Source: Rhodospirillaceae bacterium (GTDB lineage Bacteria > Pseudomonadota > Alphaproteobacteria > Rhodospirillales > Casp-alpha2). From it: 64,000 nucleotides of DNA. The stretch covers positions 34,181 to 98,180 of the forward strand of contig JABJBP010000009.1 of the NCBI GenBank assembly GCA_018665815.1, given 5' to 3'. Below are positions 26,721 to 37,812 of the stretch, in pieces. Below the pieces are notes generated by a model that saw only the letters and a list, made by a program, of their open reading frames with translations, did not search any database and was not told the origin of the DNA. A program made the translations under genes and the position numbers. How positions within the stretch are numbered: the stretch's first letter is position 1; each line of letters starts with the position of its first letter.

Positions 26721-29700
26721 ATGCGTCAAAACGATTGGCCATCACCGGTCGGTTTGCCCGAAAAACAGGGCCTCTACGACCCCGAGAACGAGCACGACAA
26801 CTGCGGGATCGGCTTCATTGCCAATTTCAAGAACCGCAAAAGTCATGACATCGTCTGTCAGGGTCTGCAGATTTTGCTCAACCTCGACCACCGTGGTGCC
26901 ATCGGCGCCGACCCGTTGGCCGGAGACGGTTCGGGCATTCTCATTCAGTTGCCGCACCGATTGTTCAGCGAAGAATGCGAGAAGCTTGGCTTTACCCTGC
27001 CCGAACCCGGCGACTACGCCGTCGGCATGGTTTTCCTGCCGCAAGGCGCTGACCACGTAAAAGTTTGCATCGAGGCCATCGAGCGCACCGTTCGTACTTT
27101 CGGCCAGACAGTTCTGGGTTGGCGCGAGGTGCCCGTCGATAACAACTGGCTTGGCGAAAGCGTCAAACCGATCGAGCCGGTGATCCGCCAGATCTTTGTC
27201 GGCCGTGGTGAGAACTGCGCCGATACAGACGCGTTTGAGCGCAAGCTTTTCGTCATTCGCAAACAGGCCCACCATGTGGTTTGGGATGCCGACATCGAAG
27301 ACATCGGGCATTTCTACATGCCGTCATTCTCGGCCCGCACTATCACCTACAAAGGCATGATGCTGGCGCCGAACCTGGACAAATATTTTCTGGACCTGGG
27401 CGACGACCGCACCGAATCCGCACTCGCATTGGTTCACCAGCGGTTTTCTACCAACACCTTCCCGTCATGGCCGTTGGCGCAGCCCTTCCGCTATCTCTGC
27501 CACAACGGCGAGATCAACACCGTGCGCGGCAACATCAACTGGATGATGGCCAGGCGCCATTCGATGAAATCGGATCTTTTGGGCGATGACCTGGACAAGC
27601 TTTGGCCGTTGATCGGTGACGGGGCGTCGGATACGGCAACCTTCGATAATGCCTTGGAACTGTTGCTGGCCGGCGGCTATTCGCTGGCTCATGCGGTGAT
27701 GATGATGATCCCCGAAGCCTGGGACGGTCACCCGTTGATGGATGACAAGCGCCGGGCTTTTTATGAATATCATGCCGCCGTCATGGAGCCCTGGGACGGC
27801 CCCGCCGCCATTGCCTTTACCGACGGCAAGCAGATTGGTGCGACGCTCGACCGGAACGGCTTGCGCCCGGCGCGCTACATCGTGACCGACGATGATCTGG
27901 TTATTTTAGGCTCCGAGGTCGGCGTGCTGCCGATCCCGGAAGAAAAGATCATCAAGAAATGGCGCCTGCAGCCGGGCAAGATGCTGCTGTTGGATCTGGA
28001 AGAAGGCCGCATCGTCGACGACGAGGAACTGAAAGATACTCTGGCTCAGGCGAAGCCCTATCAGGATTGGCTGGACGCCACACAAATCCAGATCGAAAAT
28101 CTGCCCGATGAAGTGGCCGCCATGCCACCGAACCGCCAGACCCTGCTCGACCGCCAACAGGCGTTCGGCTACACCCAAGAAGACATCAAATTCTTCCTGC
28201 TGCCGATGGCCACCGATAGCCAAGAACCCATCGGCTCCATGGGCCGAGATATCCCGCCGGCGGTGATGTCGGATAAGCCGAAAATGCTGTTCGATTATTT
28301 CCATCAAAACTTCGCCCAGGTCACCAATCCACCGATTGATCCGATCCGCGAAGAATCGGTGATGTCCCTGGTGTCATTAATTGGGCCGAGACCTAATTTA
28401 TTAGACTTGGAGACCGGCGGTGATCACAAGCGCTTGGAGGTTCGCCAGCCGATCCTTTCGAACGTAGATCTGGAAAAGATCAGACGCATCGAAAATCTGA
28501 TCGATTCGACTTTCCGCACCTACAATCTGGATATTTGCTATGCGGCCAAGAACGGCGCCGAAGGCATGGAACCGGCGCTGAGCAATCTTTGTGTGCGGGC
28601 CAGTCGGGCCGTTGAGCAAGGCCACAATATTCTGGTGCTCTCAGACCGCGCCGTGAATGCCGACCGGGTGGGCATTCCGTCACTGTTGGCGACAGCCGCC
28701 GTCCATCATCATCTGATCCGCGAAGGTCTCCGCACCGAGGTTGGCCTTGTGGTCGAGACCGGCGATGCCAGGAAAGTTCATGATTTCTGTCTGCTGGCGG
28801 GTTATGGCGCGGAAGCCATCAACCCTTATCTGGCGTTTGATACGCTCTCGGCGCTGCGCCCAGGACTAGACAAGGGACTGGCTGAGGATCTGAGCGAAGC
28901 GGAAATCCACAAGCGCTACGTCAAGGCCATCGGCAAGGGCATGATGAAGGTCATGTCGAAGATGGGTATCTCAACGTATCAATCGTACTGCGGCGCGCAA
29001 ATTTTTGATGCCGTCGGATTGGCCGACGAATTCATCGAAAAATACTTCACCAAAACCGCATCCGTCATCGAAGGCATCGGCCTGGCCGAGATTGCCGAGG
29101 AAACAGTGCTGCGCCACCGTGGTGCATTCGGCACCGATCCGGTGCTCGCCAACGCCTTGGAAGCCGGCGGCGAATATGCCTTCCGGCTGCGCGGCGAAGA
29201 ACACGTCTGGAAGCCGGAAACCGTCGGCGCGCTGCAGCACGCGGTGCGCTCGGGCAATTATCAGGGTTTCAAATCGTTCACCGCAAAGGTCAATGATCAG
29301 GATCGGAAATTGAAGAACCTGCGGGGCTTGTTCAAATTGAAGCGCGCCGGCGTGCCGATCCCCATCGAAGAGGTCGAGCCGGTCGCCGATATCGTCAAAC
29401 GTTTTGCCACCGGCGCCATGTCGTTTGGCTCAATCTCATGGGAAGCGCACACTAATCTGGCGATCGCCATGAACCGCATCGGCGGCAAGTCGAATACCGG
29501 CGAAGGCGGCGAGGAGGCCGAGCGCTTCGGGGTCATGGAGAACGGCGATTCGAAACGTTCCGCCATTAAACAGGTCGCATCCGGCCGCTTCGGTGTGACG
29601 GCAGAATATCTGGTCAATGCCGATGATCTGCAAATTAAAATGGCGCAGGGTGCGAAACCCGGTGAAGGCGGCCAATTGCCTGGTCACAAGGTCGATGACT

Positions 29701-31421
29701 GGATTGCCCGGGTCCGCCATTCAACGCCCGGCGTTGGCCTGATTTCGCCGCCGCCGCACCATGACATTTATTCCATCGAGGATTTGGCGCAACTCATCCA
29801 CGATTTAAAGAACGTCAATCCGAGAGCCCGAATTTCAGTGAAACTGGTCTCGGAAGTTGGCGTCGGTACGGTCGCCGCCGGGGTTTCCAAGGCGCATGCT
29901 GACCACGTCACGATTTCCGGCAATGACGGCGGCACCGGGGCAAGCCCGTTGACGTCGATCATGAACGCCGGATCGTTCTGGGAAATCGGCCTGGCGGAAA
30001 CCCATCAAACGCTGGTCCTCAATCAATTGCGGGGCCGCATTGCCGTCCAAGTCGACGGCGGTCTTAGGACAGGCCGCGACGTCGTCATCGGCGCGCTTTT
30101 GGGTGCCGATGAATTTGGCTTTGCGACGGCCGCGTTGATTTCGTCGGGCTGTATATTGATGCGAAAATGCCATCTCAACACGTGTCCCGTCGGCGTCGCC
30201 ACGCAAGATCCTGAATTGCGCAAAAAATTCTCCGGCCAGCCCGAGCACGTGATCAACTTCTTCATGTTCATCGCCGAGGAAGTGCGCGAAATTATGGCCG
30301 AATTGGGCTTCCGCACGGTGAACGAAATGATCGGTCGCATGGACCGGTTGGATACCCGCCCCGCACTTGATCATTGGAAAGCCAAGGGTCTCGATTTCTC
30401 GCGCATCTTCGCCAAGCCGAAAGCCGGCGAAGGTGTGGCCGTCCACAATTGTGAAGAACAAGATCACGGCCTCGACAAGGCGCTGGACAACACCTTGATC
30501 GCTCAAGCCAAGGACGCCATCGAAAATAAAATACCAGTGACCATTGAGACACCGGTGCGCAACGTCAACCGCACCGTCGGCGCCATGCTGTCGGGTGAGA
30601 TTGCCCGGCGCCATGGCCACGCCGGCCTTCCCGATGACACCATTCATGTCAAAATGAAGGGTACCGCCGGCCAAAGCTTTGGCGCTTGGTTGGCGCGCGG
30701 TGTATCGCTGGAACTTGAAGGCGACGCCAACGATTACGTCGGCAAGGGTCTTTCCGGCGGCCGATTGGTGATCTACCCGACGGCATCAAGCCCGATTGTT
30801 CCGGAAGAAAACATTCTCATCGGCAACACGGTGCTTTACGGCGCTATTGCCGGCGAGAGTTACTTTCGCGGTGTTGCCGGGGAACGCTTCGCGGTCAGGA
30901 ATTCCGGCGCCGTCGCGGTCGTCGAGGGGGTTGGCGATCACGGTTGCGAATATATGACCGGCGGCTGCGTCGCGGTCATCGGATCAACGGGGCGGAATTT
31001 TGCTGCCGGTATGTCAGGCGGCATCGCTTACGTGTTGGACGAACAAGGTGATTTCGACATCCGCTGCAATCAAGCGATGGTCGAGCTGGAGCCAGTTTTC
31101 GACGAAGCCGGCCCCGTCGATGCGGAACGCGCGCTGACAGACTTGGAAGCCGATAACCTATCTGACGTCATGGCTGATCTGCTGAGCGGCGATGAACAAC
31201 GTCTGCGGCTCTTGATTGAACGCCACCTCCACTACACGGGTAGTGAACGGGCCCGCGCCATTCTCAACGATTGGCAGGCGATCTTGCCCAAATTCATCAA
31301 GATCATGCCCATCGATTACCGCCGCGCCATGCTTGAGGCCCAAAGCCAGAAACAGGCCAAAAATCAGACCAAAAATCAGACAGGCCCGTCGGATCAACTT
31401 AACGTCGCCGCCGGCGAATAG
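26721..31421 (+). CDS. gltB: Glutamate synthase (NADPH) large subunit
   Basis: About 1566 residues. It contains the N-terminal glutaminase domain with the nucleophile Cys in DNCGIGFI (cleaved after the propeptide), the central domain, the FMN-binding synthase domain ([23 protein letters not shown]) and the [3Fe-4S] cysteines in [17 protein letters not shown]-terminal GXGXG beta-helix follows. It transfers the glutamine amide to 2-oxoglutarate. The start at 26721 has GGAAGGA nine bases upstream; in-frame ATGs at 26679, 26703 and 26712 are alternatives. The C-terminal tail has a short KNQTKNQT repeat. gltD follows after 29 bases. Confidence 0.97.
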   Translation: MRQNDWPSPVGLPEKQGLYDPENEHDNCGIGFIANFKNRKSHDIVCQGLQILLNLDHRGAIGADPLAGDGSGILIQLPHRLFSEECEKLGFTLPEPGDYAVGMVFLPQGADHVKVCIEAIERTVRTFGQTVLGWREVPVDNNWLGESVKPIEPVIRQIFVGRGENCADTDAFERKLFVIRKQAHHVVWDADIEDIGHFYMPSFSARTITYKGMMLAPNLDKYFLDLGDDRTESALALVHQRFSTNTFPSWPLAQPFRYLCHNGEINTVRGNINWMMARRHSMKSDLLGDDLDKLWPLIGDGASDTATFDNALELLLAGGYSLAHAVMMMIPEAWDGHPLMDDKRRAFYEYHAAVMEPWDGPAAIAFTDGKQIGATLDRNGLRPARYIVTDDDLVILGSEVGVLPIPEEKIIKKWRLQPGKMLLLDLEEGRIVDDEELKDTLAQAKPYQDWLDATQIQIENLPDEVAAMPPNRQTLLDRQQAFGYTQEDIKFFLLPMATDSQEPIGSMGRDIPPAVMSDKPKMLFDYFHQNFAQVTNPPIDPIREESVMSLVSLIGPRPNLLDLETGGDHKRLEVRQPILSNVDLEKIRRIENLIDSTFRTYNLDICYAAKNGAEGMEPALSNLCVRASRAVEQGHNILVLSDRAVNADRVGIPSLLATAAVHHHLIREGLRTEVGLVVETGDARKVHDFCLLAGYGAEAINPYLAFDTLSALRPGLDKGLAEDLSEAEIHKRYVKAIGKGMMKVMSKMGISTYQSYCGAQIFDAVGLADEFIEKYFTKTASVIEGIGLAEIAEETVLRHRGAFGTDPVLANALEAGGEYAFRLRGEEHVWKPETVGALQHAVRSGNYQGFKSFTAKVNDQDRKLKNLRGLFKLKRAGVPIPIEEVEPVADIVKRFATGAMSFGSISWEAHTNLAIAMNRIGGKSNTGEGGEEAERFGVMENGDSKRSAIKQVASGRFGVTAEYLVNADDLQIKMAQGAKPGEGGQLPGHKVDDWIARVRHSTPGVGLISPPPHHDIYSIEDLAQLIHDLKNVNPRARISVKLVSEVGVGTVAAGVSKAHADHVTISGNDGGTGASPLTSIMNAGSFWEIGLAETHQTLVLNQLRGRIAVQVDGGLRTGRDVVIGALLGADEFGFATAALISSGCILMRKCHLNTCPVGVATQDPELRKKFSGQPEHVINFFMFIAEEVREIMAELGFRTVNEMIGRMDRLDTRPALDHWKAKGLDFSRIFAKPKAGEGVAVHNCEEQDHGLDKALDNTLIAQAKDAIENKIPVTIETPVRNVNRTVGAMLSGEIARRHGHAGLPDDTIHVKMKGTAGQSFGAWLARGVSLELEGDANDYVGKGLSGGRLVIYPTASSPIVPEENILIGNTVLYGAIAGESYFRGVAGERFAVRNSGAVAVVEGVGDHGCEYMTGGCVAVIGSTGRNFAAGMSGGIAYVLDEQGDFDIRCNQAMVELEPVFDEAGPVDAERALTDLEADNLSDVMADLLSGDEQRLRLLIERHLHYTGSERARAILNDWQAILPKFIKIMPIDYRRAMLEAQSQKQAKNQTKNQTGPSDQLNVAAGE

Positions 31422-31450
31422 CGGCACGGAAATTAAGGGAAGAATGAACG

Positions 31451-32878
31451 ATGGGTAAGCCCACCGGTTTCATGGAAATCACGCGCAACGACCGGACCTA
31501 TCTGCCGGCCGCCGAGCGCGTTGAAAATTATAATGAATTCTTTGTGCCCCTGGCCGAAGACGATCTCACCCGGCAAGGCGCCCGGTGCATGGACTGCGGC
31601 ATTCCATTCTGTCATCAGGGCTGCCCGGTCAACAATATCATCCCCGATTGGAATGATCTGGTTTATCAGGGCAACTGGCAAAAAGCTGCGGACGTCCTGC
31701 ATTCCACCAACAATTTTCCCGAATTCACCGGCCGTATTTGTCCCGCGCCCTGCGAGGCGGCGTGCACGCTGAACATCAATTCCGATCCGGTGACCATCAA
31801 AACCATCGAGTGCGCGATTGTCGACCGCGGCTGGGAAGAAGGCTGGATCGAGCCCAAAATACCGGCGCATAGCACCGGCAAGCGCGTCGCCGTCGTCGGC
31901 TCGGGTCCTGCCGGCATGGCCTGCGCCCAACAGCTGGCGCGCGCCGGCCACGGTGTCGTGGTGTTTGAGAAAAACGCCAAGATCGGCGGATTGATGCGCT
32001 ACGGCATTCCGGACTTCAAAATGTCGAAACATCATATCGACCGCCGCATGGCGCAAATGCAGGCCGAAGGCGTCGAGTTCCGGCCCAACAGTCACGTCGG
32101 CGAAAACATCAACCCCATGGGTTTGTTGATCAACTTTGACGCCGTCGCGTTGACCGGTGGCGCGGAACACCCGCGCGATTTGCCGGTACCGGGGCGGGAG
32201 CTGGAAGGCATTCACTTCGCGCTCAGGTTCTTGACCCAACAAAACCGCCGCGTTTCCGGCGAGCACATCGCGGACAATTTGGAAATCATGGCGACCGGTA
32301 AGCACGTCATCGTCATCGGCGGCGGTGACACGGGATCGGATTGCGTCGGCACATCGAACCGCCATGGCGCGGCGTCCGTGACCCAAATGGAAATCATGCC
32401 GATGCCGCCTGAGGCGGAAGACAAACCCCTCACTTGGCCGGACTGGCCATTGAAGATGCGCTCGTCTTCTTCGCATGAAGAAGGCTGTGAACGCGACTGG
32501 TCCATCGCCACCAAATCCTTCGAAGGCAAAGACGGCAACCTGACGCATCTGAATTGCGTCAGGTTGGATTGGTCTGAGGGCAAAATGACCGAGGTAGCCG
32601 GCTCCGAATTTCAATTGAAGGCGGACCTGGTGTTTTTGGCCATGGGTTTCGTCAATCCCGTCCACGAGGGCATGCTGACCAACTTCGGCGTCGAGTTCGA
32701 TGAGCGCGGCAACGTCAAAGCCGATACGGAAAACTACGCCACGTCCATCGACAAAGTGTTCGCCGCCGGCGACATGCGCCGCGGCCAATCGCTGGTCGTC
32801 TGGGCGATCCGTGAAGGCCGCCAGTGCGCCAGCGCCGTCGATGAATACCTGATGGGCACGACCGACCTGCCCCGATGA
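31451..32878 (+). CDS. gltD: Glutamate synthase small subunit
   Basis: A 475-residue flavoprotein. N-terminal Cys clusters ([15 protein letters not shown] and CPAPCEAAC) bind two [4Fe-4S] centres. The FAD-binding motif [14 protein letters not shown] and the NADPH-binding motif [13 protein letters not shown] follow. GltD passes electrons from NADPH to GltB. The length is normal. The stop overlaps the GST start (ATGA), so the GST gene is probably in the same transcript. Confidence 0.97.
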   Translation: MGKPTGFMEITRNDRTYLPAAERVENYNEFFVPLAEDDLTRQGARCMDCGIPFCHQGCPVNNIIPDWNDLVYQGNWQKAADVLHSTNNFPEFTGRICPAPCEAACTLNINSDPVTIKTIECAIVDRGWEEGWIEPKIPAHSTGKRVAVVGSGPAGMACAQQLARAGHGVVVFEKNAKIGGLMRYGIPDFKMSKHHIDRRMAQMQAEGVEFRPNSHVGENINPMGLLINFDAVALTGGAEHPRDLPVPGRELEGIHFALRFLTQQNRRVSGEHIADNLEIMATGKHVIVIGGGDTGSDCVGTSNRHGAASVTQMEIMPMPPEAEDKPLTWPDWPLKMRSSSSHEEGCERDWSIATKSFEGKDGNLTHLNCVRLDWSEGKMTEVAGSEFQLKADLVFLAMGFVNPVHEGMLTNFGVEFDERGNVKADTENYATSIDKVFAAGDMRRGQSLVVWAIREGRQCASAVDEYLMGTTDLPR

Positions 32879-33459
32879 AGATTTACGGCGACAAAATTTC
32901 CGGGAATTGCCTGAAGGTCAAATGGACGGCTGATCACCTGGGCCTCACCTACGACTGGATTGATATCGATATCCTGGCCGGCGAAAGCCGAACGCCCGAG
33001 TTCCTGGCCATGAACCCGTTCGGCCAGGTCCCTACGGTGGAATTGGATGATGGGCGCTATTTGGCACAATCCAACGCCGTTGTCCTGCACCTGGCGGAAG
33101 GCAGCACGCTCATTCCGGGTGACGCCTACGAACGCGCCCGTATGCTGGAGTTCATGTTCTGGGAACAATACAGCCACGAGCCCTACGTCGCGGTTTGCCG
33201 CTTCCAACACCATTACCTCAAAATGCCGCTGGCGGAGTTGGACAAAGAAAAAGTCGAGCGCGGTTACCGAGCCTTAGATACAATGGAGGGGTGGCTCTCG
33301 GATAACGCCTTCCTCACAGGGAGTTCAACCAGCTGCGCCGATATATCGCTCGTCGCCTATACCCGCTGGGCGCATGAGGGCGGCTTCGAACTCGGACCCT
33401 ATGAGAACGTGTGCGGCTGGATCGAGCGTGTTGAGGCGGCGTTGGGTATTGCCGATTGA
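32875..33459 (+). CDS. Glutathione S-transferase family protein
   Basis: A 194-residue two-domain GST. The N-terminal thioredoxin-like half has a SGNCLKVKW helix start, the cis-Pro motif GQVPTVEL and the glutathione-contacting [11 protein letters not shown]. The C-terminal half is helical with a [11 protein letters not shown] motif. The role is unknown: detoxification or a specific isomerase are both possible. It overlaps gltD by four bases, and such coupling suggests a functional or expression link. Confidence 0.88.
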   Translation: MKIYGDKISGNCLKVKWTADHLGLTYDWIDIDILAGESRTPEFLAMNPFGQVPTVELDDGRYLAQSNAVVLHLAEGSTLIPGDAYERARMLEFMFWEQYSHEPYVAVCRFQHHYLKMPLAELDKEKVERGYRALDTMEGWLSDNAFLTGSSTSCADISLVAYTRWAHEGGFELGPYENVCGWIERVEAALGIAD

Positions 33460-33470
33460 ACACCCTCTTG

Positions 33471-33546
33471 GGACATGACCGCATTCCGCATGGATTAGAT
33501 CGTATCCCTGGCCCTCTGCCCCAGAGTTAAGTATTGTCTCCCCTGG
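33471..33546. repeat. Dispersed intergenic repeat relic, copy A
   Basis: Begins GGGACATGACCGCATTCCGC and ends in CCAGAGTTAAGTATTGTCTC followed by CCCTGG. A related copy lies at 36298-36366. The AGAGTTAAGTAT...TCCCC end resembles short sequences that many bacteria carry near REP-associated (IS200-like) transposases; no such transposase is in this window. That link is from memory and is only suggestive. Confidence 0.6.
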
Positions 33547-33617
33547 AGCTTCCCGATTGACCTTCTTTTCGACCGCGGCCAAATCTAACAAGAACACGCA
33601 TCAACGCGTGAGGTTAT

Positions 33618-34139
33618 GTGCTGCGCGCGCGAACGCTCGGGATCGCTGGGTTTGTCTTGCTGACCGCGTTGATACAATCCCCCATCCCGCTCATGGCGAG
33701 CGGCGAGGCGGCGCCAAAACCGATGCAATTGGAGAAAACGCCAGCGGCGTTTCAACAATTCATAAAAACCCTGCGCCAGGCAGCCATTCAGAAAAACCTC
33801 CACCCGATTTATAGGGCGATTTCACCAACCTATAAGATTGAACGGGATTTTGGCGGTAGCTTTGATCCGGCCGCAAACGCCATCGTTAATTTTTCCATGT
33901 CGTTTCCTTTCGACAACGCCGACCTGCGTCCTGAATTCAAGGACCATGGCTGGACGACCTTTCGCCGGAGGATTTCGCACGATAATTTCGACGAGACGGC
34001 GAGCGGCGAGATATGTGCCCCGGGCGGCGCGGCGGATGCGGCGCCTCTCCCTATTGCCCAACTTTGCTTTGGCCCAGGCTCAGGCTCAGCCCCCAGCGAC
34101 CAGTGGCGAATAACCCGCCACATCAACGGCGGTGATTAG
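33618..34139 (+). CDS. Secreted protein, unknown function
   Basis: A 173-residue frame from GTG with an N-terminal signal peptide (basic start MLRAR, hydrophobic 8-26, likely cleavage after MAS). The mature domain has two Cys (EICAP and QLCFG) that could pair, and an acidic and aromatic core (DFGGSFDPAANAIVNFSMSF). I do not recognise the family. It stands alone between gltBD-GST and the CBS protein. Confidence 0.6.
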   Translation: MLRARTLGIAGFVLLTALIQSPIPLMASGEAAPKPMQLEKTPAAFQQFIKTLRQAAIQKNLHPIYRAISPTYKIERDFGGSFDPAANAIVNFSMSFPFDNADLRPEFKDHGWTTFRRRISHDNFDETASGEICAPGGAADAAPLPIAQLCFGPGSGSAPSDQWRITRHINGGD

Positions 34140-34196
34140 CGCATCCCGTGAGATTTCGAAAGGATGGGGACGGTGTCTCGATCTTGCGATGTTTAA

Positions 34197-34721
34197 GTGT
34201 CGAAACCCGATTTTATGGAGATGAGTATCGTGGCCCTGGAACTTCTAAAACTTCCCCTGAACGGAGAGATGGCGACGTTGCGCGCAGAGGATCTCATGGG
34301 CACCGCGCTCGATGCGGTCTCTCCGGACGCCTCTCTCCATGATGCCCTGAAGATCATGAACCGGACGGGCGATTTGCAATTGCCGGTCGTCAAGGACGGC
34401 GAGCTCGTGGGCATCATTACGGATCGGGATTTACGCCTGGCGATGAACTCACCTTTCGCCCAGACCGACACACCCACCCGCACGGCCACTTTTTCCCGAA
34501 AAAAAGCCAGCCTTAAACGTGAGGCGATCCTTGACGACATTCAGGTCGATCAATGCATGGCCCCCGATCCCCAATGCGTTTCCTCCGACACGCCGGCCCA
34601 TGAGGTGGCAGACCTTTTGTCCCTCAACAAGTTTGGTGCCATGCCGGTCGTCGATGAAGACAAGCTGGTCGGCATGATCAGCGGCATTGATTTTCTCAAG
34701 CATTTTGCGGCCAATCCTTAG
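34197..34721 (+). CDS. CBS-domain protein (two CBS motifs)
   Basis: A 174-residue cytoplasmic protein made of a Bateman pair: first CBS about residues 30-90 (AEDLMGTALDAVSPDASLHDA to LVGIITDRDLR) and second about 115-172 (VDQCMAPDPQCVS to KLVGMISGIDFL). Such stand-alone pairs bind adenosyl nucleotides and modulate partner proteins. No partner is adjacent. The start could be GTG 34197 or ATG 34215 or 34221; none has a clear ribosome binding site. Confidence 0.88.
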   Translation: MSKPDFMEMSIVALELLKLPLNGEMATLRAEDLMGTALDAVSPDASLHDALKIMNRTGDLQLPVVKDGELVGIITDRDLRLAMNSPFAQTDTPTRTATFSRKKASLKREAILDDIQVDQCMAPDPQCVSSDTPAHEVADLLSLNKFGAMPVVDEDKLVGMISGIDFLKHFAANP

Positions 34722-34812
34722 GGCTCTTTAATCCAGCGTTGAATATCGGGTCCCCGGACGTCACGAAACGGGGTACACTAGGCCACGCGCCAGCTCTCAA
34801 GGAGTTTTGTGC

Positions 34813-36255
34813 ATGACCGAATTAACGACCCTGACCGCCCGGGCTGCCGTCGACCTTCTGCGTCGGGGCGACGTCTCGCCGCTGGAATTGATCGATGCCG
34901 CCGTGGCCCGGATTGAAGCCACCGACGGCGATCTCAACGCCCTGTCGACGCTTTGCATTGAACGCGCGCGGGCGCATGCCAAGCGGATCATGGATGGCGC
35001 CCCAAATACCAGCGGGCGGGCGCCGGCGCTCGGCGGCTTGCCCATCGCGGTCAAGGATTTGAACGACGTCGCCGGGGTCAGGACGACCTACGGCTCGCCG
35101 CTCTTTGCCGACCATGTCCCGGACACCTCCGATATCATGGTCGAAACCCTCGAAGCCAACGGCGCCATTGTCCTCGCCAAGGCCAACACGCCGGAATTCG
35201 GCCACGGCGCCAATACCTTCAACGAGGTCTTCGGCCAGACCCGCAATCCCTGGAACACGGCCATGACCTGCGGCGGATCATCGGGTGGATCGGCGGTTGC
35301 CGTCGCCACCGGACAAACCTGGCTCGCCACCGGCTCGGATTTGGGCTGCAGCCTGCGCACACCGGCGGCTTTTTGTTCTGTCGTTGGGCTCCGCCCTTAC
35401 CCCGGCCGGGTGGCGCGCGGCCCGACGCGGCTTCCCTATGACAACCTTTGGGTCCAGGGCCCCATGGCCCGCAATGTCGGCGATACAGCCCTGATGCTGG
35501 ACGCCATGACCGGCGCGCATCCGGCCGACCCGATCTCGCTCAGCAAACCAAACACACCGTTTCTCGATGCCGTGGATAACCCGACGGCGCCGAAACGCAT
35601 TGCCTTTTCCGCCGACTTGGGCGGCCTGACGCCGGTCGTTGCGGAGGTCGCGGAGATTTGCGCGGGTGCCGCCCAGCGCTTCGCCGAGCTGGGTGCCGTG
35701 GTCGAGGACGCGTGTCCCGACGTCAGCGACGCCCGCGATATTTTTCACGTTCTCCGCGCCTATCAGTTCGTGGGGGACCTCGGCCCGGTGGTCGAAGCCA
35801 ACCGCGACCGCGTGAAGCCCGAGGTCGTTTGGAACCTGGAAGAAGGCTACAAGATCACCGCCGAACGCCTGGCCTGGGCGGACCGCGCGCGGGGCCATCT
35901 CAACGCCCGGGTGGCGAAGTTTTTTGAGACCTATGATCTCCTGATCACGCCAGCCGCGGTGGTCCCACCCTTCGATGTCGACATCCGCGCCGTCGATGAG
36001 GTCGCCGGACACAAGTTCGAAAACTACTTCGATTGGTACACCATCAACTACGCCATCACCGCGACCTCGATGCCGGCGCTGTCGCTACCTTGCGGGTTCA
36101 CGAAAACCGGCCTGCCCGTCGGCCTACAAGTCGTCGGCCCACCTCGGGGCGAGGCCCAGCTCTTGGGCGCTGCCGGACTGATGGAAGAGGTATTCGGCCA
36201 CGCGCAACGCCTGCCCATCGATCCGCGTCCTAGTGCCTCCAACATGACGACCTAA
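34813..36255 (+). CDS. Amidase (amidase signature family)
   Basis: A 480-residue amidase with the Ser-cisSer-Lys triad: K81 (PIAVKDLND), cis-Ser S157 in CGGSSGGS and the nucleophile S180 in GSDLGCSLR. The last motif usually reads GSDTGGSIR, so a Cys replaces the second Gly before the nucleophile. Members hydrolyse diverse amides, and the substrate cannot be told. The start at 34813 has AAGGAG eight bases upstream; the GatCAB role is unlikely because gatC and gatB are absent. Confidence 0.88.
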   Translation: MTELTTLTARAAVDLLRRGDVSPLELIDAAVARIEATDGDLNALSTLCIERARAHAKRIMDGAPNTSGRAPALGGLPIAVKDLNDVAGVRTTYGSPLFADHVPDTSDIMVETLEANGAIVLAKANTPEFGHGANTFNEVFGQTRNPWNTAMTCGGSSGGSAVAVATGQTWLATGSDLGCSLRTPAAFCSVVGLRPYPGRVARGPTRLPYDNLWVQGPMARNVGDTALMLDAMTGAHPADPISLSKPNTPFLDAVDNPTAPKRIAFSADLGGLTPVVAEVAEICAGAAQRFAELGAVVEDACPDVSDARDIFHVLRAYQFVGDLGPVVEANRDRVKPEVVWNLEEGYKITAERLAWADRARGHLNARVAKFFETYDLLITPAAVVPPFDVDIRAVDEVAGHKFENYFDWYTINYAITATSMPALSLPCGFTKTGLPVGLQVVGPPRGEAQLLGAAGLMEEVFGHAQRLPIDPRPSASNMTT

Positions 36256-36297
36256 AACTGCCCTTGGCAGCGCTGGGGACAGGGGATTAGAGAAACA

Positions 36298-36366
36298 GGG
36301 ACATGACCGTATCCCGAAGGGATGGGGATCATGTCCCGATCATCCAGAGTTAAGTATCGTGTCCCC
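36298..36366. repeat. Dispersed intergenic repeat relic, copy B
   Basis: Begins GGGACATGACCGTATCCCGA and ends CCAGAGTTAAGTATCGTGTC followed by CCCGTA, matching copy A (33471-33546) at both ends with a diverged middle. Immediately after it, at about 36388-36420, lies a second REP-like string (GGTGACAGTTTACTTTTCC). The 298-base gap between the amidase and the tRNA-like gene holds only these relics; the 81-codon reverse frame across it is repeat-derived. Confidence 0.6.
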
Positions 36367-36553
36367 GTAACTGCAACTTCGGCAGTTACCTGGAATTGCG
36401 GTGACAGTTTACTTTTCCATGTCTTTGGGCTCAGTTCTTGAATTTTGCCTGCCCCGAACGCCCGAAACGCACCGGCGATAAAATTTTCCATAGCCAATAT
36501 CCAGCTCGTTTAATAGCAACGATTGCATCGTTCTCATTTTGACTTGTATGGAT

Positions 36554-36645
36554 TGGTAGGGAAGGTGGGATTCGAACCCACGACCTGCCGCTTATCTGGC
36601 GCTACGGGTTATAAGACCGCTGCTCTACCGCTGAGCTACTCCCCC
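36554..36645 (-). tRNA. tRNA-like gene, probable Ile (UAU anticodon), class-II-sized variable region
   Basis: The reverse strand folds as a tRNA of 92 nt. Acceptor GGGGGAG pairs with CTTCCCT, the D-arm is GCTC/GAGC, the T-arm is GTGGG-TTCGAAT-CCCAC and the 3' CCA is encoded. The loop CTTATAA puts TAT at the anticodon, which would read AUA as Ile. The anticodon stem (GCGGT/CCCGT) has a G-U pair and one T-C mismatch. The variable region is 22 nt, whereas an Ile tRNA should have about 5. The alternative is that a normal 75-nt tRNA gained 17 nt at the anticodon-stem/variable boundary. It may be a genuine odd tRNA or a damaged one. Confidence 0.7.
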
Positions 36646-37311
36646 TCCGAATAGGCGAACCTGGACGCTGCACGGGGTGCAGGTCAGTTTGGTATTCGGA
36701 AGTGGCTCGCGGTGATGTGTTGCATGGGTGGAATTTTCTTTTGTTCGCGCTCGAAGTCAACGCCGTTCTTGGGGTTAGGTGTTAAACCATGAATTCCCCT
36801 GTCTCTCCCCACATCCCATCTCCGCCTAAAAATATTCACCCCACACCCTTGCGGAATACATTCCTTCTCACCATCTCATGCCCAGCGGTTCGCCCGAGAG
36901 GGTGGATGCGCTCGCTATTTTACATTGTGAAGAGGGCTGCGGACCGTATGGGGTTTCGCGGCACCGCTGGAACCGACGGCGACGTTGCGACCGGTGGCAT
37001 AAGGAAAGGGTGGCATTCAGTGCCTCCCGGCGGGGTTCGCTGCCCATCTTTCGACAAGCTCATGATGAGGAATGGGAAATCACTGAAGTTTATTTCAAGT
37101 GGAATTGGGCTCGTTCCGTCATTTTTTTATCATGCGATTGAAATCGTTCGGCTTTTCACCCCGGTTTTGAACGGCAAACGGTCAATTTCAGTCTCAAGCG
37201 CGGGCGGGATGATGTTCGCTTCGCCCAAACTTTCAACGGACCTTGGGCACTTGTAGAATGACGATGCCCTGAACAACGATGCCTGGGTGCACATCAGGAA
37301 AGGATCCGTCC
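36646..37311. other. Gene-poor 660-bp stretch
   Basis: No supported gene. Open frames here (for example 36789-37256 forward) have no protein-like motif. At about 37048-37074 the string TTTCGACAAGCTCATGATGAG resembles a TTCGACAAGCTCAGGATGAG-type repeat that is widespread in bacterial intergenic DNA. The tRNA promoter should lie in the first 60 bases on the reverse strand, but no clear -35/-10 pair could be assigned. Confidence 0.5.
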
Positions 37312-37797
37312 ATGACCAGTCCGATCAATTTCGACGATTACCGGCTTTGCGAGCCCGCCTATTTCGAGGATTTCGAGCTTGGTCAGAAATTTCCCAATCC
37401 GTCTCGGACCATGACCGACGCCTTGTTCGCGGCCTTTCAACTGGCATCGGGGGACAACCACCCGATCCACTACGATATCGAATACTGCAAGGCGCATGGA
37501 CACCCGGGATTGCTGGCGCATGCCATGCAGGTGATGATCCAATGCGCGCCAGGGGCGGGGATGTTTCCGCACGCCGTTGATGCGTCGCTGGTCGCCATGC
37601 TGGAGATCTCGGGGAAGATGATCGCGCCTGTTTATTCGGGCGACACGGTTTACCCGATGCTGGAAATCAGCGCGCTCAAGGAACAGAACACCACCGGTGT
37701 CATTACCTTGAAATCAACGGTGCATAATCAGAAGGGCGAGTTGGTATTCGAGGGGGACCAGAAGTGCTTGATCCGCAAACGGCCCCCCTCGGAATAA
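37312..37797 (+). CDS. MaoC-like (hot-dog fold) dehydratase
   Basis: A 161-residue single hot-dog domain protein. The hydratase-2 motif is present as SGDNHPIHYD (catalytic Asp and His), with the long helix GLLAHAMQVMIQ. MaoC-family enzymes hydrate or dehydrate acyl-CoA thioesters. The start at 37312 has AGGAAAGGA upstream and is preferred over the ATG at 37279. It converges on the TRAP transporter genes, 16 bases apart, and may act in the same catabolic route as the nearby CoA-transferase. Confidence 0.88.
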   Translation: MTSPINFDDYRLCEPAYFEDFELGQKFPNPSRTMTDALFAAFQLASGDNHPIHYDIEYCKAHGHPGLLAHAMQVMIQCAPGAGMFPHAVDASLVAMLEISGKMIAPVYSGDTVYPMLEISALKEQNTTGVITLKSTVHNQKGELVFEGDQKCLIRKRPPSE

Positions 37798-37812
37798 CCA
37801 AGTTGATGCTGG

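Noticed and set aside
36252..36497. An 81-codon reverse frame after the amidase
   Set aside because: It is translated from the dispersed repeat relic and the adjacent REP-like string.
36789..37256. A 155-codon forward frame in the gene-poor stretch
   Set aside because: It has no protein-like motif, and part of it comes from a widespread TTCGACAAGCTC-type repeat.
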